A stretch of DNA of 5,408 bases from contig JARGFV010000146.1 in assembly GCA_029210545.1 (NCBI GenBank), positions 1 through 5,408 on the forward strand, written 5' to 3'. The notes beneath the pieces were generated by a model. It did not search any database and was not told where the DNA came from. It worked only from the letters and a program-made list of their open reading frames with translations. How positions within the stretch are numbered: position 1 is the first letter of the stretch; every line of letters begins with the position of its first letter. Shown here one piece after another: positions 4,963 through 5,408 of the stretch. The stretch comes from a bacterium. Lineage in GTDB: Bacteria > BMS3Abin14. The position numbers and the translations under genes were made by a program.

Positions 4963-5213
4963 CAAGGCAGGCTGATCCCCTCGATGTGCCAGGAAAGGGT
5001 CTCGCTGTTCATGACGAGATGGAATGTGTCAGGGCCGTCTGAAACGGAAAAGTGGTGCAAGGTGGCGAGGCCCTGCCTCTCGATCCACACGTGGTTGACG
5101 CCGGAGACCTTTACCTTCCGCCCTCCGAAGACGAACCAGGCCGGGCTTACCTTCGCGCCGTGCCCGAATATGGCGCCGACCACCACCGGGTCATTGAGAG
5201 TTTCGCTGGTCAT
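4962..5213 (-). CDS. Small unrecognised protein translationally coupled to dinB
   Basis: The 83-residue product starts MTSETLNDPVVVG and is not one I recognise. It appears to be a small soluble beta-rich domain: alternating hydrophobics in AWFVFGGRKVKVSGV (25-39), then HVWIERQGLATLHHFSVSDG (41-60), and DTFHLVMNSETLSWHIEGI (62-80). There is no signal peptide, membrane helix or cysteine. The conserved-looking W, F, G-G-R and H positions suggest a folded domain, not a shadow frame. Its TGA overlaps the dinB ATG by one base, so the two are almost certainly cotranscribed and coupled, and a role with polymerase IV is the natural inference. The layout loosely recalls small domains of the DUF6504 type associated with Y-family polymerases in other phyla, but I cannot claim homology. 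The ATG at 5213 lacks a clear Shine-Dalgarno; in-frame upstream codons to a TTG at 5294 would read into the repeat element and are rejected. Confidence 0.7.
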   Translation of the reverse strand: MTSETLNDPVVVGAIFGHGAKVSPAWFVFGGRKVKVSGVNHVWIERQGLATLHHFSVSDGPDTFHLVMNSETLSWHIEGISLP

Positions 5214-5261
5214 GATTGATGTGTCCAAGTCTCTACGTATCCAAGAGCCTTCGTGACCACG

Positions 5262-5408
5262 TATCAATGTTTGATAGGGTCGCAAAAAGTCCAATCCGGG
5301 CCTTTTAGCTCCACGGAAAGGGAAAAGCGTCGTTTTCCCTTTCCTTACAATGACTGCTGATAGATCACCAAAGTCTGTGCGAGACTTTGGCTCTACGGGA
5401 AGGGAAAA
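5262..5408. repeat. Structured repeat element, copy C, truncated and joined to a second divergent unit
   Basis: From TGTTTGATAG (5268-5277) to about 5350 the sequence matches the first half of copy B: CGCAAAAAGTCC (5281-5292), the GG(C)CTTTT arm with one mismatch (5299-5306), and the perfect GGAAAGGGAAAA/TTTTCCCTTTCC hairpin with loop GCGTCG (5315-5344). The remaining modules of copy B are absent. Instead, from TGATAG (5358-5363) a new divergent first module begins, with a perfect 9-bp stem CCAAAGTCT/AGACTTTGG (5368-5376 with 5382-5390), then CTCTACGGGAAGGGAAAA, which runs off the window edge. A small TATCAA/TTGATA stem (5262-5276) marks the left boundary. The element lies just upstream of the small gene-dinB unit, as copy B does for the leucine-rich-repeat gene. 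Confidence 0.8.

Noticed and set aside
5214-5294. 27-residue N-terminal extension of the small dinB-coupled protein from a TTG at 5294
   Set aside because: The extension is translated from the end of repeat copy C and the unrelated spacer and has no protein-like pattern; the ATG at 5213 is preferred.
5214-5300. LexA/SOS box before the small gene-dinB unit
   Set aside because: I looked for a palindromic repressor site in this stretch and saw only TACGTA and repeat-derived stems; LexA motifs vary between lineages, so absence is not proof, but no site can be supported.

Overview
The window reads as a moderately GC-rich bacterial chromosome segment. Five protein genes lie in three short transcription units, separated by intergenic DNA full of hairpins and inverted repeats. 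Gene style (a secreted mono-heme cytochrome c, a type of dGTPase common in environmental Gram-negative bacteria) and the abundance of TTGATG...CATCAA foldback repeats suggest a Desulfobacterota (deltaproteobacterial) or similar anaerobic or sediment lineage. That placement is an impression from gene and repeat style, not a demonstrated assignment.

Layout, left to right. Positions 1-262 hold the right part of a structured repeat element (copy A), a strong GC hairpin with a T-run (141-168) and a small CCCC...GGGG repeat. A leucine-rich-repeat protein gene follows on the minus strand (263-1321). Positions 1322-1919 contain no gene but three distinct structures: a complete 159-bp repeat element with 23-bp terminal inverted repeats (copy B, 1384-1542), a separate 207-bp foldback element with 25-bp inverted ends flanked by perfect 8-bp direct repeats (1606-1812), and a two-tier stem-loop (1854-1910) ending at the Shine-Dalgarno of the next gene. 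Then come dgt, an HD-family dNTP triphosphohydrolase (plus strand, 1920-3068), and a small exported cytochrome c (plus strand, 3284-3571) with its own candidate promoter and a UUCG-loop terminator. Facing them on the minus strand is dinB, encoding DNA polymerase IV (3724-4962). Its start codon overlaps the stop codon of an 83-residue protein I do not recognise (4962-5213). The right edge (5268-5408) carries a third, truncated copy of the same repeat element, joined to the start of a fourth divergent unit.

Functionally, dgt (removal of dNTPs) and dinB (error-prone translesion synthesis) both bear on replication fidelity, but they lie in separate convergent units, so a direct link is only speculation. 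The most notable coding observation is the overlapping small protein-polymerase IV pair, where the small protein could be an accessory factor. The most notable non-coding observations are the multi-hairpin repeat family, in which two copies show a compensatory base-pair change, and the foldback element with target-site-like direct repeats in the dgt leader.
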